From assembly GCA_963747535.1 (NCBI GenBank), contig CAVVFX010000002.1, forward strand, positions 248,001-312,000: a DNA stretch of 64,000 nt. Direction: 5' to 3'. Positions 25,656 to 34,708 of this stretch are shown in pieces. Positions within the stretch are counted from its first letter, which is position 1. Every line of letters starts with the position of its first letter. The position numbers and the translations under genes are program-made. The notes below the pieces were generated by a model. The model saw only the letters and a list, made by a program, of their open reading frames with translations. It was not told where the DNA came from and searched no databases. Source of the DNA: CAVVFX01 sp963747535. Lineage in GTDB: Bacteria > Acidobacteriota > Terriglobia > Bryobacterales > Bryobacteraceae.

Positions 25656-27602
25656 ATGAACCGACGAGATTTCTTTAATGCCGCGGGATTGGGCAGCTAT
25701 TCACTTGTCGTGTTGGCGGATGCGGCTGCGGCCCAAACCACCGGCCCCCATCCCGACTTCGAGCGTATCGCTCCCACACACGCGCCCTTCGCTCAAGCCG
25801 AGCCGAAGATGCGCCTGGTGAATCTGGATGCCGACGTACTGGTCGCCGGCGGAGGACTCGCGGGCGTCTGCGCCGCCATTTCCGCTGCCCGGCACGGCGC
25901 ACGAGTGGTGCTGCTGCAGGACCGCTCGCGACTGGGCGGCAATTCTTCGAGCGAAGTGAAGATGCACGTGGTCGGCGCCAACATGCATACCGGACGTCCG
26001 GGCTGGCGTGAAGGCGGGCTCATCGAAGAATTTCGTCTCGCCGACGCGGTCAATAATCCGCAGCGCAGCTTTGAATTGTGGGACATGCTGCTCTACGACA
26101 AAGTGGTGAGCGAGCCCAACATTACGCTGCTCCTGGAGACTACGCTGTATTCGGCCGCGGTGAAAAACGGCCGCATCACCGAAGCCATGGCGCGGTGCGA
26201 CAAGAGCGAGAGTCTCTATCGTATCCGCGCCAAGATGTTCTGCGATTGCACCGGCGATTCGCGGCTGGGTCTGGAAGCCGGGGCCGAGATGCGCACCGGC
26301 CGCGAAGCCCGCAGCGAATACGATGAGCCGCTCGCGCCCACCGAGCCGGATAACCGGACGCTGGGCTCCAGCATTCTTTTCACGTCGCGGCTGTATCACA
26401 AAGCCATGCCGTTTACTCCGCCATCGTGGGCGCGCAAGATCGGCAAACAGCAGTTGCTGCATCGCAAGATCGACACGTGGGAGTACGGCTACTGGTGGAT
26501 CGAATGGGGCGGCGACAAAGACATTATCATCGACAACGAACGCATCCGCTATGAACTGCTCGCCATCGTGATGGGCGTCTGGGATTACATCAAAAACAGC
26601 GGGGACTTCCCCGACAGCCGCAACTGGGCGATGGACTGGGTCGGGATGATGCCCGGCAAACGCGGCAGCCGGAGATTGCTGGGCGACCACGTCCTCACGC
26701 AACAAAACCTCATGCAAGGTGATTTCCCGGATGGCGTGGCGATCGGGGGGTGGGCCATGGATGCGCATCCGCCGGAGGGTTTCGACCGTCCCGATCTGCC
26801 GCCCAACACTACGCTGCGTCCGCCGGAAGTTTATCCGATTCCATTGCGGTCGATGTACAGCCGTAACATCTCGAACCTGCTGATGGCGGGGCGCAATATC
26901 AGCGCCAGCTACGTGGCTTTCACGTCGTCGCGGGTGATGGCGACGTGCGCGGTGATCGGGCAGGCCGTGGGGACTGCGGCTGCGCAGTGTATCGAGTCGG
27001 GAATTCTGCCGCGCGATCTGGCAGGCTCGCCCAAACACGTGGAGCATCTGCAACAGACGCTGCTGCGCGACGACCAGACAGTCAAGAACGTCCGCAATCA
27101 GGATGCGCGCGATGTGGCGCGGCAGGCTTCGGTGGTGGCGTCGGCGGAAAAGGACAACGCCAAGGCGGCGCTGGTGATTGACGGTTACACGCGCGATATT
27201 CCCGATAAGCGCGGCGATCCGATGGAGGTGCATCAGTGGGCCGCGCCGGTGTCGGACGGCAAGCCGGCCTGGATCGAATTGAGATGGCAAAAGCCGCAGC
27301 GCATCCGGCACGTGCAGCTCACGTTCGATAGCGGATTCCGGCGGCAGCTTACTTTGAGCGCACAGAATGCGGTGAATAACGGCATCAAGAGGGCGGCGCA
27401 GCCTGAGACCGTGAGGGACTATGCGGTGGTGGGTCAATCGCCGGATGGGGCAACGCACGTGCTGGCTAGCGTGAAGGGAAATTTCCAGAGGCTGAATCGC
27501 CATCAGTTCGATGGGGTGGAACTGGCGTCGTTGCGGGTCGAGGTGCAGGCTACTAATGGGGATTCGCTGGCGCGGATCTTTGAAATTCGCTGCTACGGTT
27601 AG
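25656..27602 (+). CDS. Tat-exported FAD-dependent oxidoreductase
   Basis: A 648-residue protein of the FAD_oxidored (PF12831-type) family. It begins with a twin-arginine signal (MNRRDFFNAAGLGSYSLVVL), so it is folded with FAD before export. The dinucleotide site is DVLVAGGGLAGVCAAISAAR at about residues 58-80, followed by RLGGNSSSEVKMH and FCDCTGDSRLGLEAGAEM, which are conserved in the family. The last 150 residues look like a separate beta-sandwich (WIELRWQKPQRIRHVQLTFD), perhaps a carbohydrate-binding domain. The family often acts on plant or sugar-derived compounds; the true substrate is unknown. A related gene starts at 62808. Confidence 0.85.
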   Translation: MNRRDFFNAAGLGSYSLVVLADAAAAQTTGPHPDFERIAPTHAPFAQAEPKMRLVNLDADVLVAGGGLAGVCAAISAARHGARVVLLQDRSRLGGNSSSEVKMHVVGANMHTGRPGWREGGLIEEFRLADAVNNPQRSFELWDMLLYDKVVSEPNITLLLETTLYSAAVKNGRITEAMARCDKSESLYRIRAKMFCDCTGDSRLGLEAGAEMRTGREARSEYDEPLAPTEPDNRTLGSSILFTSRLYHKAMPFTPPSWARKIGKQQLLHRKIDTWEYGYWWIEWGGDKDIIIDNERIRYELLAIVMGVWDYIKNSGDFPDSRNWAMDWVGMMPGKRGSRRLLGDHVLTQQNLMQGDFPDGVAIGGWAMDAHPPEGFDRPDLPPNTTLRPPEVYPIPLRSMYSRNISNLLMAGRNISASYVAFTSSRVMATCAVIGQAVGTAAAQCIESGILPRDLAGSPKHVEHLQQTLLRDDQTVKNVRNQDARDVARQASVVASAEKDNAKAALVIDGYTRDIPDKRGDPMEVHQWAAPVSDGKPAWIELRWQKPQRIRHVQLTFDSGFRRQLTLSAQNAVNNGIKRAAQPETVRDYAVVGQSPDGATHVLASVKGNFQRLNRHQFDGVELASLRVEVQATNGDSLARIFEIRCYG

Positions 27603-27848
27603 AGGTGATGGCGCGCGACCGGGCGGTCGGGCCTAGCGGGCATCCGGGACGAGGTCGTCAGCCCCACGGTTATTCTCAGAGCCTTTAGCGCCGCTGCCAG
27701 GGCGCCACCAAAGAGCACGAGAGCCGCGGACTCGAATGATCGCCGTGCAAAAGATGTGGTTCGTACTTACGTTTATCTACCGATAGTGAACGAGTGTGCC
27801 CTGGGCATAAAATGGCCACAGGAAGGCGTCCGCGCCAGTAAACTATTT

Positions 27849-29519
27849 ATGCTCAGGGAATGTGTACTGGAGAGGCCATCGGAAGAGCAGCGCCACGATT
27901 TGCCGGTTGTGCGGCGGCTTGCCGGAGCTGCCAGACTCGCCGTTCCGGGAATCTTACTGGTGCTCGCATGCCTGCTGCCTTACCTGAACAAGGCCTACAC
28001 GATTGACGATCCCAATTTTCTCCTCTCGGCTCGCCAGATCCTGCACCAGCCGCTTCGACCGATGTCGTATCCGCTTTGCTGGGAGTATCCGCAAACGTGC
28101 ACCAACGGCATCGGGGCCGGTTTTCCTGGATCTATGCAGGCACTGATGGGGTACCTGCTGGTCCCGGTGATTCTGGCTGGGGGCGCGGAGTGGGTGGCTC
28201 ATCTGCTGCAGATACTGCTGGCATGCATCGCGGTTCTGGCGATGGTCAGGCTCGCCTTACATCTTGGTTTTGATCGTATTCAGTCCGCCGCGGCAGGTCT
28301 CATGCTGGTCGCGATTCCACCCTTCCTGTCGATGGCGAGCACCGCGATGCCTGACACAGCAGCCCTCGCTTTCGGACTCACCGGCATGGAACGTTTACTG
28401 GCCTGGAAGGACGAGCGCCGCTGGCATCAGGCCGCACTTGCCGGCCTGGCGCTGGGCCTCGCCTCCTATGCCCGCCCTCACATGGCCCTGCTGCTACCGC
28501 TCAGCGCCCTATGGCTGATCAACGATTTTCGGTTCCGAAGCGTACTGCGGCAGTTCCGCCTGGAAGCCTACCTGTGGTCGCCGATTTTGATCGCGGCCAG
28601 CTTTCTCATCACGGTGAACCTGTTGACGCACGATCCTCGCCCGGCCTCTGAAACGGCAACATCCCTGGTCGGGTTTAGACACGCCCCGCCGAATCTGTTG
28701 GCATACCTACTGTATTTCTCTTTCCCTATTCCGTTCGCGGCAGTGTGGCTGGCCACGCATTGGCGTAAAGCGCCAATGCTCCTGGTGTTGCCGGCGGTTC
28801 CCGTCCCTATTCTGCACTACATCCTGTTTCCGTCGCGGGGTCTGTTACAGGAGTGGGCAGCAACTGCCGTATTGTACGGTTTGGCGACGCTGGCCTTTAT
28901 GTTGTACCAATCCGTGCGCGCACGCGACCGGATTGGCATGCTTCTAGGTCTATGGGTGCTGATTCCATTGCCGGTAATCATCTACCATCAGTTCCCGATC
29001 AAATACATGTTGCCCGTGGTGCCAGCCGTCATTCTGATTGTCATGCGGATCCTCTCAAGCCGCCCCAGACGCCGCGAGTTGTCAACCTATGGTGCGATCG
29101 TGCTCGCGGGCACGGCATATTCCTGCGTGCTCCTAAGAGCGGATGCCGACTTTGCGGAATACGGGCGCAGAGCTGCTGTGGAGCTGATCGCACCGCACGT
29201 GGCCGCCGGCGAAAAGGTCTGGTACGGCGGGCAGTGGGGTTTCTACTGGTACGCGCAAGAGGCAGGGGCGAGGATCTACAAACCCGGCGAGCGCGGCCCA
29301 AATCCGGGAGAATTACTTGTTGTGGGCGTGATGGAAGGCGGCGACCTCACACGCGATCATTTTCCGAAACGCGAATTGGTCGACTCGCGCCACTACGCTT
29401 CGCCTCACGGCCGCACCATGGGATACGGCGGCGGCCTTTACTGCAACGGTTGCGGGGACGCACCGTGGGTGTGGAACCCCCAGACAACCAACGATTACGA
29501 AGTCTGGCGGATTCACTAG
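27849..29519 (+). CDS. Membrane GT-C-like glycosyltransferase
   Basis: From the ATG at 27849 this is a 556-residue multi-spanning protein; a GTG at 27756 would add 31 less plausible residues. After a cytoplasmic start, helix 1 (VPGILLVLACLLPYLN) leads into KAYTIDDPNFLLSARQILHQ, the acidic loop typical of GT-C enzymes that use polyprenyl-phosphate sugars. About ten hydrophobic segments follow, then a soluble C-terminal domain ending DYEVWRIH. Donor and acceptor are unknown. The stop codon lies in CTAG, exactly where the following IS1634 element is inserted. It is the first of the run of glycan-assembly genes. Confidence 0.75.
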   Translation: MLRECVLERPSEEQRHDLPVVRRLAGAARLAVPGILLVLACLLPYLNKAYTIDDPNFLLSARQILHQPLRPMSYPLCWEYPQTCTNGIGAGFPGSMQALMGYLLVPVILAGGAEWVAHLLQILLACIAVLAMVRLALHLGFDRIQSAAAGLMLVAIPPFLSMASTAMPDTAALAFGLTGMERLLAWKDERRWHQAALAGLALGLASYARPHMALLLPLSALWLINDFRFRSVLRQFRLEAYLWSPILIAASFLITVNLLTHDPRPASETATSLVGFRHAPPNLLAYLLYFSFPIPFAAVWLATHWRKAPMLLVLPAVPVPILHYILFPSRGLLQEWAATAVLYGLATLAFMLYQSVRARDRIGMLLGLWVLIPLPVIIYHQFPIKYMLPVVPAVILIVMRILSSRPRRRELSTYGAIVLAGTAYSCVLLRADADFAEYGRRAAVELIAPHVAAGEKVWYGGQWGFYWYAQEAGARIYKPGERGPNPGELLVVGVMEGGDLTRDHFPKRELVDSRHYASPHGRTMGYGGGLYCNGCGDAPWVWNPQTTNDYEVWRIH

Positions 29520-31384
29520 CCCTACCTTCGCATTCCTGAACGACAAATAGCGTCGGGAGGGCTCCAGCGTCATGAGATATGGCTGTGACGCTTTCTTTCT
29601 GGACGAAATCATGCTACATGAAAGATATGCATGTTTTCGAACGGGATGTGAATGGCCTCCGCTACCGTATCGCGGCACAGTCGGTGTGGGACCCGGTCCG
29701 CGGCCGTTCCGTTGCGCGCCAGACTGTGCTTGGCCCGGCAACAGCGGCTCCTGTCGCGGATCTGGCCGCCACGCGAACGGTGGGGACCCAGGCCGTTGGG
29801 GATGTCGGCGCGTTGATCTGGGTTGCCGAGCAACTCGATCTGATAGGGCATATCGACCGGGCGTGCAGCAACCTTGGCGCCAAAGGTGGCCCGTCGGTCG
29901 GTGAGTTGGCCTTGGCTGTCGCCATCCAGCGGGCCTGTTCGCCCGGACCGAAGCGGGACTTGGCGGAGTTTCTGGATGGGGCCGTGCCGCGCTTGTCGTG
30001 CCTGCCGTCTTCGGTCTTCAGTGGCCAAGCCTATCATCGCGTGGCCCGGCAAGTCACCGATGAACAGTTGGAGCACGCGCAAATCGCGATTGCGAAAGCG
30101 GCTGTGGCCCGGTTCGAGCTTTCGGCCGACGTGCTGGCGTTCGACACTACGAATTTCGACACTCACATTGCGACGGTGACGCCAGGGGAGTTGGCGCGTC
30201 GCGGTCATGCCAAAAGCAAACGGAGTGATCTACGTGTAGTGGGGCTCGGCGTGCTGGTCAGCGAGACGGGCCACGTGCCATTGCTATACCGAACCTATCC
30301 GGGGAACAGTTCCGATCAGGCGGTGTTGACCGCATGCCTGGGTGGGTTGAAGGAACTGCATCAGTCGCTGGACGACGGAGAGAGCCGGGGTAGGGCGCAG
30401 CGGACGCTGGTGCGCGATGGAGGTTCTTGGAGCCCTCAGTTGGAACTGGATCTGGACGTTGTCGGCTACTACAGCCTGATCTCGTTGCCGCTGGGACATG
30501 CGGCGGCGGAACAAGCGCTGCAGATGGCGGCCAAGCGAGGTGCGATGAAGCCTCTGACTGGCAAGTTGGCCCAGGTTCGCGCGGCGCGGGTGCAGGCGAA
30601 GGTCGGCAGCCTGGACCGCACGTTGGTGGTGGTCGAGAGCCAGGAACTGCTGGAGGGTCAGAAGCGCGGCATTGCGGTGGCATTGCGCAAAGCGAAGGCG
30701 GAGTTAAGCAAGCTTGATCGACTCGTAAAGGCCAAACGCATCTCACGCAGTAGCTTGGAGCAGCGGATAAAGAAGGCGCTGGCCCGCGAACATTTGTCGA
30801 GATTCGTGGTAACCGAGATCGGCGGCGACGACAAACAGCCGACCTTACGCTGGCATGTGGATGCGGTGCTGCGCCGCCATCTGGAAAAGACCCGCCTCGG
30901 GCGGCGGGTGCTGTGCACGGATCATCACTTGTGGAGCACCGGCCGGATCGTGCAGGCGTTCCGCGGTCAGTGGAACGTCGAAGAACTGTTCCGCCGGGCG
31001 AAGAAGGGAGGCGTGGTGCCCTGGGGGCCGTCGCATCAGTGGACAGATGGGCCCATACGCCTACATACCTTTGCGACGGTACTCGGACTGATGCTTGTGA
31101 GTCTGGCAAAGATCGCGCTCGGAACAGGCGACTCCGCTCTGGCGATGATGGGCGATCTCGCCGCAATCCGCGCCACACTGGTGCGTACGACGACGGGCGG
31201 GCCGGGACGTCGCGCAACGGTGATGATTGCGCCCGAGTTGACTACCATACAGCGCCGGGCCGTTAAGACATTCGAGTTGGATCGTTGGATGCCAACACTT
31301 CTTTCATGTATGACCGCCAGACCTGTTCATACATGATTGACACCCGTAAACCCGGATTCACCCTATCCTGCTGCGAAGGTAGGG
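29520..31384 (+). mobile_element. IS1634-family insertion sequence, complete
   Basis: An 1865 bp element with 13 bp perfect terminal repeats CCCTACCTTCGCA (29520-29532) and its inverse at 31372-31384. CTAG on both sides (29516-29519 and 31385-31388) is a likely target duplication, although CTAG is its own reverse complement and could instead extend the terminal repeats to 17 bp. The left CTAG contains the stop codon of the upstream glycosyltransferase-like gene, so that gene is preserved. The element holds a single intact transposase. Confidence 0.88.
29618..31336 (+). CDS. IS1634-family transposase
   Basis: A 572-residue DDE transposase from the ATG at 29618. Family features are the N-terminal GLRYRIAAQSVWDP and GRSVARQTVLG, the catalytic region ADVLAFDTTNFDTHIATVTP with LARRGHAKSKRSDLRVVGLG, and VPLLYRTYPGNSSDQAVLTA. 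The C-terminal part GQWNVEELFRRAKKGGVVPW carries the last catalytic Glu. The frame is intact from start to stop and lies between matching terminal repeats, so the element may be active. Confidence 0.92.
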   Translation: MKDMHVFERDVNGLRYRIAAQSVWDPVRGRSVARQTVLGPATAAPVADLAATRTVGTQAVGDVGALIWVAEQLDLIGHIDRACSNLGAKGGPSVGELALAVAIQRACSPGPKRDLAEFLDGAVPRLSCLPSSVFSGQAYHRVARQVTDEQLEHAQIAIAKAAVARFELSADVLAFDTTNFDTHIATVTPGELARRGHAKSKRSDLRVVGLGVLVSETGHVPLLYRTYPGNSSDQAVLTACLGGLKELHQSLDDGESRGRAQRTLVRDGGSWSPQLELDLDVVGYYSLISLPLGHAAAEQALQMAAKRGAMKPLTGKLAQVRAARVQAKVGSLDRTLVVVESQELLEGQKRGIAVALRKAKAELSKLDRLVKAKRISRSSLEQRIKKALAREHLSRFVVTEIGGDDKQPTLRWHVDAVLRRHLEKTRLGRRVLCTDHHLWSTGRIVQAFRGQWNVEELFRRAKKGGVVPWGPSHQWTDGPIRLHTFATVLGLMLVSLAKIALGTGDSALAMMGDLAAIRATLVRTTTGGPGRRATVMIAPELTTIQRRAVKTFELDRWMPTLLSCMTARPVHT

Positions 31385-31492
31385 CTAGACTAGGATCTGT
31401 GCTGTCACACATCACTAACGTTGATACCCTCCTGCTAACTTTCTGCGTCTTGTGACATCTGCTTCGGCGAACATAACATCGAATTACTACTC

Positions 31493-32653
31493 ATGACTGC
31501 CGGATGTCGTTCCCCAGGCGCGGTGGATCGCGCGACACGCCCGGCCGAAGATCTACTGCTGAAGCGCGCGCTAAAAGGACATGTGCGATTTGCCGTCCTG
31601 TGCGTATTGGGAGTTGCCTGCAACGCATCGCTGTTCGGACCATCGCTCCGAGCGACGGCGGACGGAACAAACGACTTCATGAGCATCTATTCCGGGGCGC
31701 GCCTCGCGTCCACCGGCGGCATGTACAGTCTGAATGAAAACTTCCGGGTACAGCGGGAGACCGCAGGCTGGGAGAATGCCAATCGCCTCTTCCTTCGCCC
31801 TCCTTTCGATGCGCTGCTGATGTGGCCTTTAGGACAACTGCCGTTTCGCTATGCGACATATGTCTGGGAATGCCTGATCGTCGCAAGCGTGGCCTTATTC
31901 TGCTGGGTGTGGCCCGGAGACCGTAAGATGGCTGCGCTGGTGTGCTGCTGGTCCTTTCCCCTCTTCTACGTCTTCGCCGACGGGCAGGACGTCGCGCTCA
32001 TTCTGGTGCTGACTGCGCTGGCCATGCGTGAGATGCGACGCGGCCGGGACACTGCGGCTGGAATCATCTTTTCGCTTTGCTCCATTAAGTTTCATTTTCT
32101 ACTGTTACTGCCGCTTCTGATCCTGCGCCAGAAGCTTTGGCGGTTTCTGTGCGGTCTAGTTGCTGGAGGAGCGATTCTGTTCGCGGTGTCGTTTCCGCCC
32201 GGCGGCTGGAACTGGCCGGCGAAGTATCTCGAGTTACTACGGAATCCCGTAAGTAATCCGTTTCCGGAGGCCATGCCGAATATTCATGGTTTGACCGCGA
32301 GCCTGGCGTACGGCACTATCTGGCAAGCGGCGGGAACGCTGGCGGTGGCCGTCCTGGCGTGGTTCGCATTTCGGAGGGGCGGCTTCGAATACGGGTTCGC
32401 GGCCGTGCTGGTAGGGGGTATTCTGGTCGCGCCACATGCATATTTATCGGACTGTGCGATGGCGGTTCCCGCACTCCTCATCACCATGCCCCTGGTCACC
32501 GTGGCCTGGCAGAGGAATCTTCATCTGTTTCTGATGTCACCCCTTTGCTCAATCTGGGCAATGATTCATCCAGCTTGGATTACGACTGTGGCACTGATGG
32601 TATATCTAGCGACGACAGCGTTCGCGTTAGGGAGACCGCGGAGGGCAGACTAA
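31493..32653 (+). CDS. GT87-family (DUF2029) membrane glycosyltransferase
   Basis: A 386-residue membrane protein. The signature of GT87 is clear: DGTNDFMSIYSGARLASTGG with the acidic loop after helix 1, then LFLRPPFDALLMWPLGQLPF, FPLFYVFADGQDVALILVL, SIKFHFLLLLPLLILRQ and the late GGILVAPHAYLSDCAMAVPA. Characterised GT87 members are polyprenyl-phosphomannose-dependent mannosyltransferases, so use of a lipid-linked sugar in the periplasm is likely. It follows the IS element on the same strand and shares an upstream sequence pattern with the next gene. The paralogue at 38604 lies on the other strand. Confidence 0.88.
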   Translation: MTAGCRSPGAVDRATRPAEDLLLKRALKGHVRFAVLCVLGVACNASLFGPSLRATADGTNDFMSIYSGARLASTGGMYSLNENFRVQRETAGWENANRLFLRPPFDALLMWPLGQLPFRYATYVWECLIVASVALFCWVWPGDRKMAALVCCWSFPLFYVFADGQDVALILVLTALAMREMRRGRDTAAGIIFSLCSIKFHFLLLLPLLILRQKLWRFLCGLVAGGAILFAVSFPPGGWNWPAKYLELLRNPVSNPFPEAMPNIHGLTASLAYGTIWQAAGTLAVAVLAWFAFRRGGFEYGFAAVLVGGILVAPHAYLSDCAMAVPALLITMPLVTVAWQRNLHLFLMSPLCSIWAMIHPAWITTVALMVYLATTAFALGRPRRAD

Positions 32654-32772
32654 GTCTGTCACCCGATTCTTCGTATACCAAGGTTCATGCCCGACTGCTA
32701 ACCATCCCAGTCTTGTAACACATACTTCCGGACATATAGGATCGAACTAAGAGACGCAGGACTGAAACTCAT

Positions 32773-34683
32773 ATGGACTGGATTGCAACGCTGCAGGCAT
32801 TGATCAAGCCGCTCGTGATACTCGCTTATGCAGCGCTTGGTATCTTTCTGCTGTCGGCGGCGGCCGGACGAAGAATCCGATTTATCGCCATACCTTCTTT
32901 GCCGGTGAAAGTTCTGCTTGGCTTAGTTACTGGGTTGATTTGGGTGTGGTTCATGTTGCACGGCTATCCGTTTATAGTTTCGGTTGCGCTCGGTATCGTG
33001 GTGTTTGCCTTCAAGGATGGGGCATGGCGTTCGCGTGGCTTGACTCTAGGAGGCATTGCCGTTGTTATTCTGTCGGTGTCGTTGGCCTGGTGGCTGGGTG
33101 ACGGTCCTCAACCGCCCGGTTACTGGCGACCCGTAGTGTTTGGAATCGTCGTGTGGTGCGTGCAAGCGGGTTTAACGCGAGAGGCTGAACGTCCGGATCG
33201 GAACTGGCTGCCGATCATATTCCTGGCCTTTGGCGTGGCAGGCTTCGCACTGCAGGCAAATATGGCGCAGTATGAACCGGGAAGCAACGCGCTTGCGCTG
33301 CTGGTCCATCATCAGGGAGCTTACATCGGGCCGGCGCTGCACGTGAAGGCGGGACTCGTTCCTTTCTACGACATTCCACTACAATACGGTCTGGGTCCAA
33401 CCCTGTCGATCGCGGCGGTTTGCGGAGCGTCGAATTGCTGGTCCGGCATGGCGTTTCTGATGGTTTCGAGTACCCTCGCTATGGGTCTCCTCATCCTCTC
33501 GATGGGCTTGTCGACCCGTGTGGCGCGTGGAACCATCGAGCGCGTAACGGCCGCTCTGGTTATCTTTGCAGCGGTGTTTCTGTGGCCCGGCTTCATCTTT
33601 CTGGGGAGCATCCCTGCGGCCTCTCCGAGTGTGGGCGGGTTGCGCTTTCTACCCGTTACGCTGATCGCATTCCTGCTATTTTTCGGACGCACCAGACTTG
33701 CTGCAGCAGTCCTTGTGCCGGCAGTGCTCTGGTCGCCTGAAACCGCAGTGATGTCATTGGTAGTTTTTGGCGTACACGAGACCGCCAGGCTGGGTTTTCT
33801 GAACGCCGCGATCCGGTCCATTGCCATTACCGGCGGAACGGTGGCGGGTTTTGCACTTGTGCATCACATAATCTACGGAGTGTGGATCCAGCCGGACGTG
33901 GTCGCTGAATACATCTTGCATGTTCCAGGACCGCTTCCCATTAATCCGATTAGCGATTTCGTTGTCCTCGCGGGAACCTTGGGGCTGGGGGCGTGGAATG
34001 TTTACCGGCAGCCGTCAGATCGATTGGCTTTCCGGCAAGATCTGGTGATAACGTCTTTGCTGTTTGCTTCCACCAGTTACTATCTGGGCCGCAGCCATCC
34101 CAACAATATCTGCAATCTGATGCCGTTCATCGTTCTGGTGGCACTAAGAAGTCTGGATGGGAAGGCTCCGTCCACGCTCCCCGGAATGCCGAGACTGGCA
34201 ATTCTGGGAATCTCCGCGGTCACGGCTGCCCTGATGTTATCTCCCTGGTATTATCCACCTTTCCAGCATGGTTTCTCCGTCGATACTGAGCGGCTTGCAG
34301 CGGCGGCGGCACGCCTGGACTCCGATATGATCGATATCCGATCGCGTATAGCGAATCCCGAACATCTCGGGGTTGCCGATCTCGGGCACTTGAACCGGAA
34401 CCCCGCGGAGACAACGTTATGGACACCCATGGACCCGGCTTCCGTCTGGACTTATGTTCCGAGCCAGCGCCGGCAACTCTACATCAAGCGCTCGGCTACG
34501 CGATTGCATCTGTCAGGTTGGGTCATCTTGGGCGATAATCAGCGGGACTGGTTGAACGATTTCCGGGTTGCCTACCAGATCACGGAAGAGAAAGAATACA
34601 AGATACAATCCGCAATGTCCAATCAGCCACAAACTTATCTCGTCGCCCACCTGACACCGATCGAGGAGGTGGGAAGAAGATAG
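32773..34683 (+). CDS. Large multi-spanning membrane protein, glycan assembly context
   Basis: A 636-residue protein with hydrophobic helices from residue 10 to about 480, then a 150-residue soluble tail (TERLAAAAARLDSDMIDIRS ... RQLYIKRSATRLHLSGWVIL). The middle has QYGLGPTLSIAAVCG after KAGLVPFYDIPL, an acidic loop with the H-x-K-x(7)-D arrangement seen in some GT-C proteins. No named family is recognised with confidence. Position between a GT87 gene and another large membrane protein suggests glycosyl transfer or polymerisation at the outer face of the inner membrane. Confidence 0.6.
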   Translation: MDWIATLQALIKPLVILAYAALGIFLLSAAAGRRIRFIAIPSLPVKVLLGLVTGLIWVWFMLHGYPFIVSVALGIVVFAFKDGAWRSRGLTLGGIAVVILSVSLAWWLGDGPQPPGYWRPVVFGIVVWCVQAGLTREAERPDRNWLPIIFLAFGVAGFALQANMAQYEPGSNALALLVHHQGAYIGPALHVKAGLVPFYDIPLQYGLGPTLSIAAVCGASNCWSGMAFLMVSSTLAMGLLILSMGLSTRVARGTIERVTAALVIFAAVFLWPGFIFLGSIPAASPSVGGLRFLPVTLIAFLLFFGRTRLAAAVLVPAVLWSPETAVMSLVVFGVHETARLGFLNAAIRSIAITGGTVAGFALVHHIIYGVWIQPDVVAEYILHVPGPLPINPISDFVVLAGTLGLGAWNVYRQPSDRLAFRQDLVITSLLFASTSYYLGRSHPNNICNLMPFIVLVALRSLDGKAPSTLPGMPRLAILGISAVTAALMLSPWYYPPFQHGFSVDTERLAAAAARLDSDMIDIRSRIANPEHLGVADLGHLNRNPAETTLWTPMDPASVWTYVPSQRRQLYIKRSATRLHLSGWVILGDNQRDWLNDFRVAYQITEEKEYKIQSAMSNQPQTYLVAHLTPIEEVGRR

Positions 34684-34708
34684 CGGGTACTAAAGTCAAG
34701 ACACACCC

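Noticed and set aside
25701..27503. Long 600-codon minus-strand frame antisense to the FAD oxidoreductase
   Set aside because: It is a high-GC shadow of a well-recognised plus-strand gene, with Arg/His-rich sequence lacking any motif.
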